In this document: piece after piece, positions 1-7,977 of the stretch | Position numbering within the stretch: position 1 is the first letter of the stretch | How the letters are laid out: each line of letters begins with the position of its first letter | Assembly: GCA_903837255.1 (NCBI GenBank) | Contig: CAILTZ010000213.1 | Coordinates: 1 to 11,325 of the forward strand | From: an uncultured Pirellula sp. | GTDB lineage: Bacteria > Planctomycetota > Planctomycetia > Pirellulales > Pirellulaceae | DNA: 11,325 nucleotides | Direction: 5' to 3' | Translations under genes and position numbers: made by a program | Notes under the pieces: model-generated | Told to the model about the DNA's origin: nothing | The model's input: only the letters and a program-made list of their open reading frames with translations | The model's database searches: none

Positions 1-2
1 CA

Positions 3-161
3 ATTAATCGCGATTCTAACCGGCTTGGAAGAACGGGGCAGTGGAGTGGAAAAGTAGCATGCTTGATAAGAAACGCAATTGTTAAACGAGCACTACCGAT
101 TTTCGGAGTTGATGAGATCCTCAGACATGCTCGGAATGTCGATCGTTTTCTAGTTGAGTAG
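3..161 (+). CDS. Possible C-terminal tail of an upstream gene (uncertain)
   Basis: This frame is open from the left window edge to a TAG at 159-161 and gives about 52 residues ending in DRFLVE. No family is recognised. A second frame, 1-57, is also open from the edge and ends at TAG 55-57; it gives an 18-residue helix-like tail (begins QLIAILTGLEE). Only one of the two can be real, and neither may be. A 53-codon open frame at an edge is not rare by chance. It has several AGA, ATA and CTA codons, which argues weakly against it. Confidence 0.2.
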   Translation: MNRDSNRLGRTGQWSGKVACLIRNAIVKRALPIFGVDEILRHARNVDRFLVE

Positions 162-344
162 GTCGCAATCCTCGGCGAGTGATGGACCTGTGAGCGGAGT
201 ATCTTCCCGCAGCAGCAAGCCGCCATCAAATTGCTTAACAACGGCTTGCTTTTGCAGGCGTTTCGAAACGATCTGTTTTTGTGTACGATGGGTCATCGAT
301 GCCAAGCAATCGCTCCCATATCATCCTTACCTCGATCCAACCTC

Positions 345-349
345 GGAGG
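345..349 (+). promoter_or_regulatory. Shine-Dalgarno site GGAGG that fixes the hydrolase start
   Basis: GGAGG lies nine bases before the ATG at 359-361. That ATG also begins a clean signal peptide. The in-frame ATG at 281 has neither a good ribosome site nor a plausible N-terminus, so this site decides the start. Confidence 0.7.
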
Positions 350-358
350 TTCGTTTCC

Positions 359-1600
359 ATGTGCACCCTAGTGCGGTTCCTCGTTGCGTGCGCGTTGGGG
401 ATTTTGACTTCGTTTCCCTTGGCGGCCCAAACCGCCAGCGACTCTCATGACGCGATCTTTGATCTTCAACGATTATCGAAGCCTCCAGCCTTTTCGCCAG
501 CGGTCGACATTCCATCGGAAGGTGTCCATGCGATTTTCTTTGAAGGTGTCCCGTATCGAGGGAAGCCGACGAAGGTCTTCGCATACTACGGGCTCCCAAG
601 TCGCGAATCACAATCGCAGCGGGCTGAAAAGGTTCCGGGAGTCGTATTGATCCACGGAGGTGGTGGAACCGCGTTCGCAAATTGGGTCAAGTTATGGAAC
701 AGTCGCGGATACGCGGCCATCGCCATGGATGTCTGCGGATGTGTACCTGTGGGAGCCTATGGCAACTGGCAGCGGCATCCCGACGGTGGCCCACCGGGTT
801 GGGATGCGAGTTTTGCGCAAATCGATGAACCGGTCGAAGACCAATGGCAAACCCATGCAGTCTCTGCGGTACTGCTTGCACATTCCCTGTTGCGATCGCT
901 GCCAGAAGTCGACGCCGATCGCGTCGGAGTGACAGGAATTTCATGGGGAGGCTATTTGACTTGCATTGTCTCGGGGGTCGATGATCGATTTAAGTGTGCT
1001 GTTCCTGTCTATGGATGCGGCTTTCTCGGAGACAACTCGGTCTGGTTGCCAACCCTCGCATCGATTGGAAAGCAGCGAGCCGAGAAGTGGCTCAATCGTT
1101 GGGATCCATCGGTTTACCTTCCAAAGACGAAGACCCCGATGCTGTGGGTCAACGGCACGAATGATTTTGCTTATCCCATGGATTCGTGGCAACGATCTGC
1201 CGGGCTCCACAAGCCCTCGACGCTCAGTTTAAGAATTCGCATGCCGCATGGACATGGCGTGGCTGGTGAGAACCCGGAGGAGATTCATGTCTTCATGAAC
1301 TCGATCCTTGCCGGTGGAGCACCATTTCCGGCATTTGAAGAAGTCCAGTTCGATGAACGCAACGCATCAGCACGCTATCGAAGTGGAGTGAAACTCGCAA
1401 AGGCCGAGTTGTGCTTCACCAAGGATATGGGGAAATGGCAGGACCGCAAATGGGACTCTCTCCCTGCCAAAATCCAAGACGAAAGAGTATCTGCCGAAAT
1501 CCCTGCTGATGCCACGGTCTGGTACTTCAACTTATTCGACGAACGGGACTGTGTCGTGAGTACCGAGCATGTGGAGCGCGCCTCCGCCATCGATCAGTAG
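359..1600 (+). CDS. Secreted alpha/beta hydrolase (S9 / acetyl-xylan esterase-like)
   Basis: The product is a 413-residue exported hydrolase, probably an esterase or peptidase-like enzyme acting in the periplasm or outside the cell; the substrate cannot be read from the sequence. Residues 1-23 form a signal peptide (FLVACALGILTSFPLAA). The alpha/beta hydrolase core follows: an oxyanion-type HGGGG starting at His99, the nucleophile elbow GISWGG with Ser195, a likely acid Asp269 in NGTND, and a likely catalytic histidine in MPHGHG (His297 or His299). Residues from about 320 form an extra C-terminal beta-rich region after the catalytic core, as in PhoPQ-activated/S9-like hydrolases common in planctomycetes. 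The gene stands alone on the plus strand and its stop lies 21 bases from the stop of the convergent RidA-family gene. Acetyl-xylan esterase, dienelactone hydrolase-like enzyme and prolyl oligopeptidase-like protein are all possible. The fold is much surer than the substrate. Confidence 0.85.
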   Translation: MCTLVRFLVACALGILTSFPLAAQTASDSHDAIFDLQRLSKPPAFSPAVDIPSEGVHAIFFEGVPYRGKPTKVFAYYGLPSRESQSQRAEKVPGVVLIHGGGGTAFANWVKLWNSRGYAAIAMDVCGCVPVGAYGNWQRHPDGGPPGWDASFAQIDEPVEDQWQTHAVSAVLLAHSLLRSLPEVDADRVGVTGISWGGYLTCIVSGVDDRFKCAVPVYGCGFLGDNSVWLPTLASIGKQRAEKWLNRWDPSVYLPKTKTPMLWVNGTNDFAYPMDSWQRSAGLHKPSTLSLRIRMPHGHGVAGENPEEIHVFMNSILAGGAPFPAFEEVQFDERNASARYRSGVKLAKAELCFTKDMGKWQDRKWDSLPAKIQDERVSAEIPADATVWYFNLFDERDCVVSTEHVERASAIDQ

Positions 1601-1621
1601 CCTACTGGTTTTTAGCCCCAG

Positions 1622-1978
1622 CTAAGGCGTATCGCATGCAGCCGTAATGATCAGTTCCGCTCGATATCCGGGTGCTGCGAGTTGGGTATGGATGCATGCG
1701 CGACTCGGCGCATGACCGCTCGGGACCCACGCATCCCATAGTTCGTTGAACACCGTCAGATCTTCAGGAAATGGAAGGTAGATCAAGACCTGCAAGAGCC
1801 GCTCGCGGGAACTCTTTGCCAAGGCGAGTCGTTCGTCCACCTGACGAAAGAGTTGCTCGAATTGCGCCCGTGGATCGAGTTGCGGGTCATCAGGGACTTC
1901 TACAAAGTAAGCGGTCCCACGATGGACGACGAGGTCTGACCAGCGGGGTGTTGTACCGTGACGAGTGATGTCGGCCAT
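1622..1978 (-). CDS. RidA/YjgF-family protein, YoaB-like subgroup
   Basis: The product is a 118-residue cytoplasmic Rid-family protein. Well-studied RidA members form trimers and hydrolyse reactive enamine/imine intermediates from PLP enzymes; the role of the YoaB-like group is not settled. The match to E. coli YoaB as I remember it is strong: an N-terminal RWSDLVVH strand, the central LWDAWVPSGHAPSRA block and the end AAPGYRAELIITAA. The Arg in APSRAC is at the place of the substrate-carboxylate arginine of RidA. The start at 1978 (MADITRHG) was preferred because homologues begin near the RWSD strand; a longer in-frame ATG at 2026 would add a hydrophobic MSWFFIFSI stretch that does not suit a cytoplasmic protein. 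No strong ribosome site precedes either start. The stop lies 21 bases from the stop of the convergent hydrolase. Confidence 0.85.
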   Translation of the reverse strand: MADITRHGTTPRWSDLVVHRGTAYFVEVPDDPQLDPRAQFEQLFRQVDERLALAKSSRERLLQVLIYLPFPEDLTVFNELWDAWVPSGHAPSRACIHTQLAAPGYRAELIITAACDTP

Positions 1979-2133
1979 GGAGCTTTGGGTGTGAACGAGA
2001 ATTGAAAAAATGAAGAACCAGGACATGCATTCTATAGCGAACGGCGACCATCACCGAGTGGTAGCCAAAGAACCCACCATATCAAGCGCCGCAAAACGGC
2101 CACTTCGGTGCATGGTTTGGTTCTGGCTGTCTT

Positions 2134-2378
2134 TCGTGCTCGTGCTCAGTCCGATAGGACGGTGCTCGTGCTCGATGGTTGTAGTGCTCGATTGTAGCAA
2201 TCCGCGATGCTCAATTCACGACCGGTTGGATTTTCGTATCGGGAGGACGGTCAGCGGGAGTCACGGACGACGGAATCCAAGAATGGATCTGCAAGTCGCG
2301 GTGGAAACCACCATACCGCGAGGCTAGAAAGCCGATCGATTACGAGCACGAGCACCGCTTCGCTGAGCACGAGCACGA
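2134..2378. repeat. 245-base element with nested inverted-repeat ends
   Basis: The outer arms are TCGTGCTCGTGCTCAG at 2134-2149 and its exact 16-base reverse complement at 2363-2378. The inner arms are GGTGCTCGTGCTCG at 2161-2174 and its exact 14-base complement at 2343-2356. An 11-base spacer separates the arms on the left and a 6-base spacer (GCTTCG) on the right. Each arm contains a doubled GAGCAC hexamer. The ends therefore behave as roughly 36-41 base imperfect terminal inverted repeats around a 168-base interior. No transposase is present and I find no clear target-site duplication, so this would be a non-autonomous, MITE-like or REP/BIME-like element. From memory, similar GAGTACGAGCAC strings are frequent in Rhodopirellula-type genomes; this is not verified. 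Confidence 0.65.
2190..2333. other. Series of short perfect hairpins inside the repeat element
   Basis: The interior of the element holds short perfect stems: GATTG/CAATC with loop TAG (2190-2202), ATCCA/TGGAT with loop AGAA (2275-2288), GGTGG/CCACC with loop AAA (2300-2312) and GGCT/AGCC with loop AGAA (2322-2333). The third can alternatively pair as CGCGGT (2297-2302) with ACCGCG (2315-2320). Three stems of five bases are more than expected for about 170 bases of random DNA, by rough estimate well under one. This may be a folded RNA or a structured mobile-element core. Strand is undecided because perfect hairpins read the same way on both. Confidence 0.35.
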
Positions 2379-2409
2379 TGGGAACCGACCGGATATCAGC
2401 CAGAACAAG

Positions 2410-5400
2410 TCAAGCAGCTTTGGATCGATGCCGTGGGCCGAAACGCCAGTACAAAGCTGGTGTGACCAACTGGTCCAGGATCGTCGTCGAAAGCATCCCT
2501 CCGAATACGACCACCGAAAGCGGGTGCAGGATCTCCTTGCCCGTCTCCCCTGCCCCGAGCAGCAATGGCAAAAGCCCCACAAAGCTCGTAAAAGCGGTCA
2601 TCATCACCGGTGTGAGTCGCTCGAGACTCCCTCGAATGATCATCTCCTTGCTAAAGGTTTCCCCCTCTTGGTCCATCAAGTGTTGGTAGTGAGAAATCAT
2701 CAAAATCCCATTGCGACTGACGATGCCAACGAGCGTGATAAAACCTACCCAATGGGCCACCGAGAGGTTGATCGATTGCACCCAAACTGTGGGCCAATTC
2801 CACCAGGGTAAGCCGGCAAAGACGGATGGATCGGGCTTTTCAAACCACAGCAGCATGGCGACTGCACCGATCGCTGCGAGAGGAACATTCACAAGAATCT
2901 GAAGAGCGGCTGACCATGATTGCAGACATTGATAGAGCAGCAGCAAGATGGCGATCAATGCCAAGCTACCGAAGAGCGCAAGGCGTCGATTGGCTTGCTG
3001 CTGGGCTTCGAATTGCCCGCCAATTTCCAGGTAGTAATTGCCTTCGAGTCCCAGCAGACGCTCTTGAATAGGCTTGAGTTTTTCTTGGATGTCCTGCACA
3101 ACATTGGCCAGATCGCGACCCTGAACGTTGCACTGCACGACTATCCGTCGCTGAACATCCTCGCGATTGATCGTGTTTGGACCGGTCGTATCGAGCACCT
3201 GTGCGACTTGGCCCAACGACACACGGCGTCCCGATGGAGTATCGATGATTGTCGACTGAATCCTCTCTGGAGAGCTGCGAGACTCCTCGTCGTACCAGAC
3301 CACAAGGTCGTGGTATTGCTCGGCGTCGAGGACCTGCGAGACGGTCCGTCCTTTGTAAGCTGTTTGAAGCAAGACGGCCAACTCTCCGGGGGTCAGTCCA
3401 TGCCTAGCGGCTTGTTCTCGATCGATCTGCAAACGAATCTGAGAGACCTCGACTTGTGGCTCAGCTTGCAAATCCACCACTCCTGGAACATCGCTCAGTG
3501 CGTCGATTAGATCGTGGCTAATCTCTCGCAGTTTGCGTAAGTCTTGGCCGAATGCTTTCACTGCGATCTGTGCCCGCACACCCGACATGATGTGGTCCAA
3601 GCGGTGCGAGATCGGCTGACCGATGTTGACCTGAACTCCCGGGATGCTGGTGACCTGCTCGCGTATCTGCTCGATGATTTTCTCGGGGGAACGACCTTGA
3701 GCGTTGTAGCCTAGATGTTGCCAGCCCGGGATATGGCGTAGAATAGCCGATGCGAAATCCGGCTTTGCAATACGAGCAGGGAGCGTTTGGACATCGATCT
3801 CTGATGCATGGACACCTTCGGCATGTTCGTCCATTTCCGCTCTGCCTGTCCGCCTCGATAGCGAGACGACTTCGGGAATCTCTAGCAACAACTGCTCGCA
3901 CCGCTGCGCGATCCGACGGCTCTCCTGAAGGCTTGTTCCCGGGGAACATTGGAGATTGACTGTATAGCTTCCTTCGTTGAATTCCGAGAGGAACGAGCCA
4001 CCCATCCAAGCGACAGAGCCTATCGATAGGATCACCCCCAATGCGGTTGAGACAAAAACCCAGCCGGTATGATCCAGCGTCCAGTTCAAAACCCGCCGCG
4101 TAAGGGACTTGAGCAACCGGACGAGTATCGCATCTTCTTTGACCGATAGAAAACGGGCTTTGGGCAATAAATACGATGAGACTACGGGCGTAACAGTCAG
4201 AGAGACTAGCAGCGAACAAAGCAGTGAAACGATGTAGGATAAACCCAGTGGAGCGAACATTCGCCCTTCGAGTCCCGTTAGACCAAACAGTGGAATCACG
4301 ACTAATACGACGATCATTGTCGCGTAAACAATCGAACTTCGCACCTCCCGCGAGGCATGATAGACCACGTCCAAAGGGGCTTTGCGATCCGACTCGGGCA
4401 ATTGCCGATTCTCTTTGAGTCTTCGGAAAATGTTCTCGACGTCCACGATCGAATCGTCGACCAAATCCCCGATCGCAACCGCAATTCCGCCGAGGCTCAT
4501 GGTGTTGATCGTGGCACCCATGTAGCGAAAGACCAGGAAGGTCATCAGTATCGATAGCGGCATGGCGATCAAGGAGCAGAGGCTGACTCGAAAGTTCCAA
4601 AGAAAATCAAACAGGATCACCACCACCCAGATCGCACCGTCGCTGACCGCTTCGGACACGTTGGCTACCGCAGCCCGGATAAAGGTCGATTGCTGAAACA
4701 ATCGCCGTTCCAGAACCATTTGCTCAGGCATCTCTTTCTCGATGCCATCGAGGGCGGACTGGATCTGTCTGTCAAGTTTGATCGTATCGACCCCTGGTTG
4801 TTTTTGCACGGCTAGGATGACTCCTAGCCCCCCTTCGATGGAGTTGCTTTGAAGATTTCTGACACTGGCCCCTCCATCTCCACGTCGTATCGGGCCACCA
4901 AATCGGACTTGGGCAACCTCACGAACCAAGACCGGTCGCTGCTCTCGCCATAGAATGGGGGTGTTTTCGATGTCAGCAAGCGACAGCGATTGGCCACTGA
5001 TGCGCAAGATCGATTCCTCAGTATCCCGAACCATCACTCCGCCACCGGCCAGCACGTTGGCTTTCTCGATCGCATCGCTGAGTTGTGCAAGGGTGATATT
5101 CTGGGAGGCCAGCCTCTCTGGAGAGGTGATCACCTGGTACTGCTTGAGCACGCCGCCCATGACGGTCACTTGCGAGACACCTTGGATTGCCATCAAGCGA
5201 TTTCTGAGCCGAAATTCGCCAAAGGATCGCATCGCCATTTGCAACTCGGGATCATGTTCGTCCAGAGTACGCTGCGGGCGTATCCCCAGAAGCAAGATCT
5301 CGCCCATGATTGACGAGATTGGGGCGATCGTTGGATTCGAGCCAGCAGCGATACGATTGCGGGCTGTGGCGAGTTTCTCGGCAACGTTCTGGCGGTCTCG

Positions 5401-5712
5401 ATAGATATCGGTCCCCCAACCAAATTCAACCCAAACGATCGAGAGACCGATTCCACTCGCGGACCGAACTCTCTCAACTCCTGTCAGCCCATTGAGCGCA
5501 TACTCCAATGGTCTAGTCACGAGCAGTTCGACCTCCTCGGGTGCCAAGCCTGGGGCCTCGGTCATCACGGTAACGGTGGGACGGTTCAGGTCAGGGAAAA
5601 CGTCCACAGGGATCCGAAAAAGCTCCCACAGTCCCGCACATGCGCAGACAAAAGCCAAGAACATCACCAAGGGGCGGTGTTGCAGTGAAAAGCGTATGAT
5701 GCCGTCGAACAT
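2410..5712 (-). CDS. Heavy-metal efflux RND permease (CzcA/CusA family)
   Basis: The product is a 1100-residue inner-membrane proton-driven pump of the heavy-metal (HME) branch of the RND superfamily, slightly longer than the usual 1040-1050. It has a first membrane helix at about 13-32, helices 2-6 at about 358-514, a seventh at about 548-567 and helices 8-12 at about 911-1088, with two large periplasmic loops between them. The N-terminal IPVDVFPDLNRPTV and the GWGTDIYRDRQNV block are typical of the family. Helix 4 carries VDDSIVDVEN with Asp419, Asp420, Asp424 and Glu426, the charged proton-relay region, in place of the DGA-type (CzcA) or DAA-type (CusA) version. The loop between helices 9 and 10 (about 957-984, Trp-rich) contributes to the extra length. 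The substrate cannot be fixed; Zn/Co/Cd/Ni-type or Cu/Ag are both open. An AGGGG lies about nine bases before the ATG, and the start is only 10 bases after the adaptor stop, so it is the last gene of the operon. Confidence 0.95.
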   Translation of the reverse strand: MFDGIIRFSLQHRPLVMFLAFVCACAGLWELFRIPVDVFPDLNRPTVTVMTEAPGLAPEEVELLVTRPLEYALNGLTGVERVRSASGIGLSIVWVEFGWGTDIYRDRQNVAEKLATARNRIAAGSNPTIAPISSIMGEILLLGIRPQRTLDEHDPELQMAMRSFGEFRLRNRLMAIQGVSQVTVMGGVLKQYQVITSPERLASQNITLAQLSDAIEKANVLAGGGVMVRDTEESILRISGQSLSLADIENTPILWREQRPVLVREVAQVRFGGPIRRGDGGASVRNLQSNSIEGGLGVILAVQKQPGVDTIKLDRQIQSALDGIEKEMPEQMVLERRLFQQSTFIRAAVANVSEAVSDGAIWVVVILFDFLWNFRVSLCSLIAMPLSILMTFLVFRYMGATINTMSLGGIAVAIGDLVDDSIVDVENIFRRLKENRQLPESDRKAPLDVVYHASREVRSSIVYATMIVVLVVIPLFGLTGLEGRMFAPLGLSYIVSLLCSLLVSLTVTPVVSSYLLPKARFLSVKEDAILVRLLKSLTRRVLNWTLDHTGWVFVSTALGVILSIGSVAWMGGSFLSEFNEGSYTVNLQCSPGTSLQESRRIAQRCEQLLLEIPEVVSLSRRTGRAEMDEHAEGVHASEIDVQTLPARIAKPDFASAILRHIPGWQHLGYNAQGRSPEKIIEQIREQVTSIPGVQVNIGQPISHRLDHIMSGVRAQIAVKAFGQDLRKLREISHDLIDALSDVPGVVDLQAEPQVEVSQIRLQIDREQAARHGLTPGELAVLLQTAYKGRTVSQVLDAEQYHDLVVWYDEESRSSPERIQSTIIDTPSGRRVSLGQVAQVLDTTGPNTINREDVQRRIVVQCNVQGRDLANVVQDIQEKLKPIQERLLGLEGNYYLEIGGQFEAQQQANRRLALFGSLALIAILLLLYQCLQSWSAALQILVNVPLAAIGAVAMLLWFEKPDPSVFAGLPWWNWPTVWVQSINLSVAHWVGFITLVGIVSRNGILMISHYQHLMDQEGETFSKEMIIRGSLERLTPVMMTAFTSFVGLLPLLLGAGETGKEILHPLSVVVFGGMLSTTILDQLVTPALYWRFGPRHRSKAA

Positions 5713-5722
5713 GGCAATGCCC

Positions 5723-7972
5723 CTATTGAACCGCCGCGTAACCGGTCTGCAATGCCGCGACCCCTTGGACCACCACAGTATCCTGCGGGCCGAGCCCGGA
5801 AAGAACCGTCACATCGGTGTCGTCGCTGTGCCCTAGCGCAACTCGACGACGCTCGAAGACTCCATCGGTCAGAGCGACAAAGGCATAAGTATGACTTCCC
5901 TCTCGAAGGATGCTCGAAAGAGGCACAGCCAGATTCTTGGCTTGCGAATCAGCAGAGTCATTCTGATCGTCAAGCTCGATTGCAAGCCTGCAGAGCATGT
6001 TGTGAAAGACTAATGAATCCTCTTGAAAGTCTACCTTGGCCCACACCGAGAGGGTTTGTCCACGATTGCTCAGCGACTGTCCGCTCGAAACCACCTTCCC
6101 GGGATAGCTCAGGTGCTCCTGAGCCACGGGCCTGCATCGCAAGCTTTGGCCTTGACGAATCGCTGCGGCATCTATCTCGGAGACAAAGGCTTCTACCAAT
6201 CGCTCGGAAGTATCATGCACCTCGAACAACTCTTCGTCAGCCGAGACGTTATGCCCTATGGCTTTGTTGAACCCAACAATGACTCCGTCGATGGGGGCTA
6301 GCACTGGATAGTACTGAAAGACCTGCTGGGATTGCAGCATGGAGTCGATATCCGTTTGCGCGATGCCCAAGAGCCGCAGTTGGCTTGCCAAATTCTCGAA
6401 TTGATTTTGAGCTGAGACCAGCAAATTCTCCGTTTCGAGCCGCTGCCTCTGGGAAATCGAATTGCCTGCTTGGCGAATATTCTCCAAAACAGAACCACGG
6501 AATTTCATCTCCAGGTTGGCTTGGATACACTCGAGTTGCAAATCCTGGAATTCGGTGCTGGCAATAAGCGCTGTGGGTTGGCCGGCTCGGACCCTCGAGC
6601 CGCGATCGATCAGGATCTGATGGAGTTTGCCGGACAACTGAGGAGAGACTCGCGATAGCTTGGATGGTGGCAAACTCACGACACCATCGACAGACAGAGT
6701 CCTTGCCACCCGTCCAGATCGCACTCGCTGTGTTCTCAACCCGATGTCTTGGATCGCCTCGGGGCTGAGCCTCAGGACGCCTTGGGTAAAGAGATGCCCA
6801 AGTTGTCGGCTGCCTTGGGTCAGGACTCGATCGCCTGGCACCAACTCCCCGCGAGTGACCTCGCAGTATCCACCGCTTTGAATTCCGATGGCCAAGGGGA
6901 TTTTACGGAATAACGAGGCTTTTTCCGTACGCTCTTGCTCGACCAGAACGAATCGTTCCGCTCCATCGCGTATGAGAGCAGACTCGGGGACCAAAAGTTT
7001 CGGGCTCGCATTGTTTTGCCCGATGCGCACCTGGCCGGTCATTCCAGGTAGCATGGCGGAACCTTGAGGAGGATCATTTGGAAGGTCAACCCAAGCGGTG
7101 GCAACATGCGTGCGAGGATCTAGGACCTTCTCGATGATTCGCAGCGTTCCGGAGATTGGGACTCCCGAGCCGCTCGTTGGGTAAAACTCGACAGGATCCT
7201 GGGCATGGATCCGCGAAACATCTTTTTCCAAGATGTCGATTCGCAACCACATGGAGGACAGGTCGATGACTTCCAAGACGTGTTCTTTGACATTCACGAA
7301 CTTGCCCACCGTAAGGTCATTATGAAGTAGCGTTCCAGAGATTGGGCTTCTGAGCGCTAAACGCACCGATTGGTAAACCTGCGGCTCGGCCAGGATGCGA
7401 TCCAAATCGGTTGAACTCAGCCCCAGTCCTATCCATTTGGCTTTGGCAGTTTTTAGGGCGGTTTCTTTTTGGAACAACGAGGTCTGGAGTTCCAGGACCC
7501 TGGCCATTGGAATCGCACCGCTTTTGCTGGCCTCTTGGGCCCCGAGCAAGAGCTGCTGTTCCAATCGAACTCCTGCGATCAAGTCCCGGAGGTCTCTTTG
7601 GATTCGCTCGATGACAGGGGATTCGATTTGGGCCAGGACCTGGCCGGCCTGGACATGATCACCCGCGACCACCGAGACAGAGACGACCCGGCCTTCGAGC
7701 ATCGAGCCTACCAGCGCATGGTTCTTCCACGGGATCGTTAGGATCCCATAGGCGTTTAGGGAACTGTGCATGGGCCGTTGCGAGACTTCTTCGGTCTTTA
7801 CCTCGATTGCATTTCTCGCCGAGGCGCTCAAGACCAGCGTCCCGGTTTGAGCCTGAACCTCCACCCCTTTGGTCGGTAAAGGCTTATGCCCTTCGTGAGC
7901 CTTTAGTGCCCCGACAAAACCGATCCACGCTAACCATATCGCGAGCCCTATCGCGAGCGATTTTTTGATCAC
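5723..7972 (-). CDS. RND efflux periplasmic adaptor with two fused adaptor units
   Basis: The product is a 749-residue membrane-fusion protein, about twice the usual 350-450, that should link the RND pump to an outer-membrane channel. A signal peptide occupies about 1-25 (cleavage near LKA/HEG), followed by a short HEGHK segment. Unit 1 (about 45-395) has a split lipoyl domain at 84-118 and 205-237 around an alpha-helical hairpin, then a beta-barrel and a membrane-proximal domain starting at LLVPESAL (326). Unit 2 (about 398-749) repeats the order: lipoyl halves at 440-474 and 558-587, hairpin between them, barrel, then LAVPLSSIL (681) and a closing GLGPQDTVVVQG. Both units begin with a similar strand-rich entry (LVLSASARNAIEVKT and LRLSPEAIQDIGLRT). 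The reading frame is continuous, so this is a true fusion and not a missed stop. The start is GTG with AAGGAG eight bases upstream, a site that overlaps the end of the lipoprotein gene. Confidence 0.92.
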   Translation of the reverse strand: MIKKSLAIGLAIWLAWIGFVGALKAHEGHKPLPTKGVEVQAQTGTLVLSASARNAIEVKTEEVSQRPMHSSLNAYGILTIPWKNHALVGSMLEGRVVSVSVVAGDHVQAGQVLAQIESPVIERIQRDLRDLIAGVRLEQQLLLGAQEASKSGAIPMARVLELQTSLFQKETALKTAKAKWIGLGLSSTDLDRILAEPQVYQSVRLALRSPISGTLLHNDLTVGKFVNVKEHVLEVIDLSSMWLRIDILEKDVSRIHAQDPVEFYPTSGSGVPISGTLRIIEKVLDPRTHVATAWVDLPNDPPQGSAMLPGMTGQVRIGQNNASPKLLVPESALIRDGAERFVLVEQERTEKASLFRKIPLAIGIQSGGYCEVTRGELVPGDRVLTQGSRQLGHLFTQGVLRLSPEAIQDIGLRTQRVRSGRVARTLSVDGVVSLPPSKLSRVSPQLSGKLHQILIDRGSRVRAGQPTALIASTEFQDLQLECIQANLEMKFRGSVLENIRQAGNSISQRQRLETENLLVSAQNQFENLASQLRLLGIAQTDIDSMLQSQQVFQYYPVLAPIDGVIVGFNKAIGHNVSADEELFEVHDTSERLVEAFVSEIDAAAIRQGQSLRCRPVAQEHLSYPGKVVSSGQSLSNRGQTLSVWAKVDFQEDSLVFHNMLCRLAIELDDQNDSADSQAKNLAVPLSSILREGSHTYAFVALTDGVFERRRVALGHSDDTDVTVLSGLGPQDTVVVQGVAALQTGYAAVQ

Positions 7973-7977
7973 GAGTG

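Larger units (their letters stand above)
1979..2409. other. 431-base non-coding stretch between ridA-like gene and RND pump
   Basis: I see no credible gene here. The part 1979-2133 should hold the promoter of the RidA-family gene, read leftward; a TATAGAAT on the minus strand near 2030-2037 is a possible -10 but no good -35 lies upstream of it. The part 2134-2378 is a structured repeat element described separately. The last 31 bases run to the stop codon of the pump gene and show no T-run terminator. Confidence 0.7.

Noticed and set aside
1612..1625. Hairpin TTAGC / GCTAA between the convergent genes as a terminator
   Set aside because: The stem has only five pairs, overlaps the RidA stop codon and is not followed by a T-run on either strand.
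1979..2026. Longer start for the RidA-family gene
   Set aside because: The added 16 residues are hydrophobic and have no counterpart in the Rid family.
2010..2327. A 105-codon plus-strand open frame with a hydrophobic stretch
   Set aside because: Its hydrophobic part is produced by the GTGCTC repeats of the element, it has no ribosome site, and its second half is Arg-rich and unlike any protein I know.
2134..2378. CRISPR array
   Set aside because: The repeated words are inverted and nested, not regularly spaced direct repeats, and there is no cas gene.
3518..4600. A 360-codon minus-strand frame inside the pump gene
   Set aside because: It overlaps the clear RND gene in another frame on the same strand; its Arg/Ser/Cys-rich product is a typical shadow.
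2410..5712. Naming the pump cusA or czcA
   Set aside because: The helix-4 motif matches neither standard version and the metal-site residues could not be aligned by eye with confidence.
5752..6270. A 172-codon plus-strand frame opposite the adaptor gene
   Set aside because: It is antisense to a well-supported gene, and its Arg/Pro/Ser-rich composition has no recognisable motif.
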